From the NCBI GenBank assembly GCA_015493715.1, contig WGCP01000217.1, positions 1-40,935 on the forward strand: DNA of 40,935 bases, given 5' to 3'. Numbering within the stretch: position 1 is the stretch's first letter; each line of letters starts with the position of its first letter. Below the pieces are notes generated by a model. That model worked only from the letters and a program-made list of their open reading frames with translations, searched no databases and was not told the origin of the DNA. The translations under genes and the position numbers were made by a program. This document shows, piece by piece, positions 38,927-40,935 of the stretch. The stretch is from Desulfobulbaceae bacterium. Lineage in GTDB: Bacteria; Desulfobacterota; Desulfobulbia; Desulfobulbales; Desulfobulbaceae.

Positions 38927-39829
38927 TCACTGCCACTCCCGGGCAAGTTCCTTGGCCTCCTGTAGCAGACAAAAACCGTTTTTACGTGTGACGACCTGGA
39001 TATCCACTGAAAATCTGCCGACCAGAACGGCCAGCCTCTGCCAGAGATCCCGGTTGCCGACCTCCTTTCCCTGGCTGGTCATCCAGCCCCTTTGCTGCCA
39101 GCCGGCAAGCCAGCAGTGTACGCCGTCCCGAAGATAACCGGAGGTGGTGTAGACGGTGACGGGTACATCCTTTTTCAGAGCCGACAGGGCCGCAATCAGT
39201 GCTTGAAGATGAAATTGGTTGGCGGAATCTCCCTCGCCCGATCCTCCCAGAACTTTCACATACTGCTTATACGAGAGAATGACGGCCCAGGACCCTACCC
39301 CACGGCTGGGCGCATAGGTGATGCCGCAAAAAACGGCGATTGTGTCATTGCCGGGTCTTGTGAGTTCAACCTCGCCGGTCTGTTCCTGGATTCGCACGCT
39401 CCTGGCGGCAACCGCCAGCGCATCGGCACGCTCGTTCCAGGGGTCCTCGGAATGGCCGCGCACCCATTGCCAGTCAACCCGGTGCTCCCTGATGACCTGA
39501 TCCAGCTGTTCCCAGAGATCACGATTCTTAACCGGCTGCCGGGTTGACGTCAGCCAGCCGCGCCTTTTCCAGGCGCTCATCCAGGAGCAGATGCCGTTTT
39601 TCACATAGGTGGAATCGGTAATGACGATCACCCGGTGCGGCTCCTTAAGGCTCAGCAATCCATGCAGGGCGGCTGCCAACTCCATCCTGTTGTTGGTTGT
39701 TTCTTCTTCCCGACCGCTCAATTCCTGAAATAACCCACCATTTTTGAGCAAAACAGCGGCCCAGCCGCCAACCCCGGGATTCGGGCTGCAGGCGCCATCG
39801 GTGTAAATTGTAACTTCAGGAAGAGCCAT
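38927..39829 (-). CDS. RNase HI with a fused second, apparently degenerate RNase H domain
   Basis: N-terminal domain complete: 'VTIYTDGACSPNPGVGGWAAVL', 'TTNNRMELAAALHGL', 'VIVITDSTYVKNGI', 'WVRGHSEDPWNERADALA'. C-terminal repeat 'AVFCGITYAPSRGVGSWAVIL...VTVYTTSGYLRDGVHCWLAGWQQRGWMTSQGKEVGNRDLWQRL'. Confidence 0.92.
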   Translation of the reverse strand: MALPEVTIYTDGACSPNPGVGGWAAVLLKNGGLFQELSGREEETTNNRMELAAALHGLLSLKEPHRVIVITDSTYVKNGICSWMSAWKRRGWLTSTRQPVKNRDLWEQLDQVIREHRVDWQWVRGHSEDPWNERADALAVAARSVRIQEQTGEVELTRPGNDTIAVFCGITYAPSRGVGSWAVILSYKQYVKVLGGSGEGDSANQFHLQALIAALSALKKDVPVTVYTTSGYLRDGVHCWLAGWQQRGWMTSQGKEVGNRDLWQRLAVLVGRFSVDIQVVTRKNGFCLLQEAKELAREWQ

Positions 39830-39831
39830 GA

Positions 39832-40731
39832 TTATATATCCATATCATAGGATATCTCGCCGGAATATTCGATAATCCTCGAGCCATCAGACAACTGCAT
39901 AACCAGTCCTCCGGCTGCATCAATATCGACTGTCCTGGCCCGGTACAGCGGTTTGGTCTGCACATCATACCCATAGGTAACCGTCCTGCCCAAGGTGTCA
40001 CTCAACTCTTGCCAGCGCCGGAGAAGTAAACTTTTCCCTTCACCACTACTGGCCCGGCCATCAGCAAGAAACCGTTCTTCCGAATAATATAACAAACCAA
40101 AATTCCATTGCAGCCGGGCCAGCAGCAGAGTACAGAGCCTGTCAAGGTCAACCTCCGCCCCGGTTTCCAGACAAAGGGAGGTGGCAGTCGCCTCTAATTC
40201 TTGTGGAAATTGCTGGGTATTTGCATTGATACCGATGCCGATCAGATGAAATTGTTCGCCATCTGTTGTCGGCACCGTTTCGCTGAGAATGCCGCAGATC
40301 TTTTTCCCCCTGATCCGGACATCATTGACCCATTGCAGACGGGCGGCAGAGAGAAACTCCTGCACGGTTTCACAACAGGCAATACCGGCGGCAAAGGGAA
40401 GTTGACGGCTGAAATCCGGCAGGAGGGTGTCCGCCCACAGCAAGGCAAGATAAAGGCCGCCGACCGGGGCATGCCAGGAACGGCTGAACCGACCGCTGGA
40501 ACCGGTCAGCCGATCAGCCCACACAACGCAACCGGTGGCCGGTGACGGCGCGGTGTTATCCCGGACCCGACGACGAAGCAGATCCATGCAGCGGGGTAAT
40601 TGATGATAATGGGCAAGAGAAGAACCAACGGGAGCGCCGTAGCGAAGAATCCGCTTTTTCACATCAGGGCTGTAGTCCGCATCTCTCGCCTTCTCTGCGG
40701 CGAGACGACAAAGGGCGGCATGAGAAAGCAC
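39832..40731 (-). CDS. Biotin--[acetyl-CoA-carboxylase] ligase (BirA/BPL)
   Basis: 'GSSGRFSRSWHAPVGGLYLALL', 'LQWVNDVRIRGKKICGILSET', 'HLIGIGINANTQQFPQELEATATSL'. No N-terminal HTH recognised. Confidence 0.9.
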   Translation of the reverse strand: MLSHAALCRLAAEKARDADYSPDVKKRILRYGAPVGSSLAHYHQLPRCMDLLRRRVRDNTAPSPATGCVVWADRLTGSSGRFSRSWHAPVGGLYLALLWADTLLPDFSRQLPFAAGIACCETVQEFLSAARLQWVNDVRIRGKKICGILSETVPTTDGEQFHLIGIGINANTQQFPQELEATATSLCLETGAEVDLDRLCTLLLARLQWNFGLLYYSEERFLADGRASSGEGKSLLLRRWQELSDTLGRTVTYGYDVQTKPLYRARTVDIDAAGGLVMQLSDGSRIIEYSGEISYDMDI

Positions 40732-40737
40732 GAATTC

Positions 40738-40935
40738 CTATTCCCACTCTGCTTTAACTCTGGTGATAATTTTCTGAACAATGGCCAGCTTTTCTTCAGG
40801 ACAGACGCCGATAAGAGGAACTCCCTGGTCAATACTGTCACCCGGTGAGAAGTAGAGTGAGTGGAGGATTCCCGCCTCGCCGTCATAGTACACCGGCGTA
40901 TCCCGTTTCATCAGCGACATGGTGATAATCTCATC
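40738..40935 (-). CDS. C-terminal part of a biotinyl/lipoyl-attachment domain protein (5' part outside window)
   Basis: 'DEIITMSLMKRDTPVYYDGEAGILHSLYFSPGDSIDQGVPLIGV' aligns with BCCP 'EAMKM....V.A...G.V..I.V..GD.V..G.PL..'. Frame open to the window end. Adjacent to the biotin ligase gene. Confidence 0.75.
   Translation of the reverse strand, partial: DEIITMSLMKRDTPVYYDGEAGILHSLYFSPGDSIDQGVPLIGVCPEEKLAIVQKIITRVKAEWE

Overview
The window looks like chromosomal DNA from a sulfate-reducing or sulfur-disproportionating deltaproteobacterium, probably Desulfobulbaceae-like. This is inferred from dsrC, the gene content and the repeat style; no database was searched. It opens with the 3' end of a 23S rRNA gene and a complete 5S rRNA. 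It then carries mostly housekeeping genes: an ECF-like sigma/anti-sigma/DUF1566 operon, a VWA lipoprotein, a WYL regulator, a GlmU-like nucleotidyltransferase, thiF-thiS-thiG-thiH, a stand-alone AICAR formyltransferase, a Gfo/Idh/MocA oxidoreductase, hemA-ccsB/hemX-sirC, a TlpA-like thioredoxin, SurA- and PpiD-like parvulins, RodZ-like, recO, a SNF2 helicase, dsrC, an ATP-grasp protein, an XcyI-like Type II restriction-modification pair, acylphosphatase, ligA, galE, a double RNase H protein, birA and the end of a biotinyl-domain protein. The most interesting unexplained signal is in the intergenic DNA. Several short (about 120-210 bp) MITE-like elements belong to at least four terminal-inverted-repeat types. 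Four copies have clean flanking direct repeats: 6 bp for one family, and 8 bp for two elements with IS66-like GTAA-type ends. A common internal motif (about AAGCG...GAGACTYCGRGAG) recurs inside elements whose ends are otherwise unrelated. A second strong lead is an RNase HI protein fused to a second RNase H domain that has lost its catalytic carboxylates. I saw no CRISPR array, prophage, tRNA or intact transposase.
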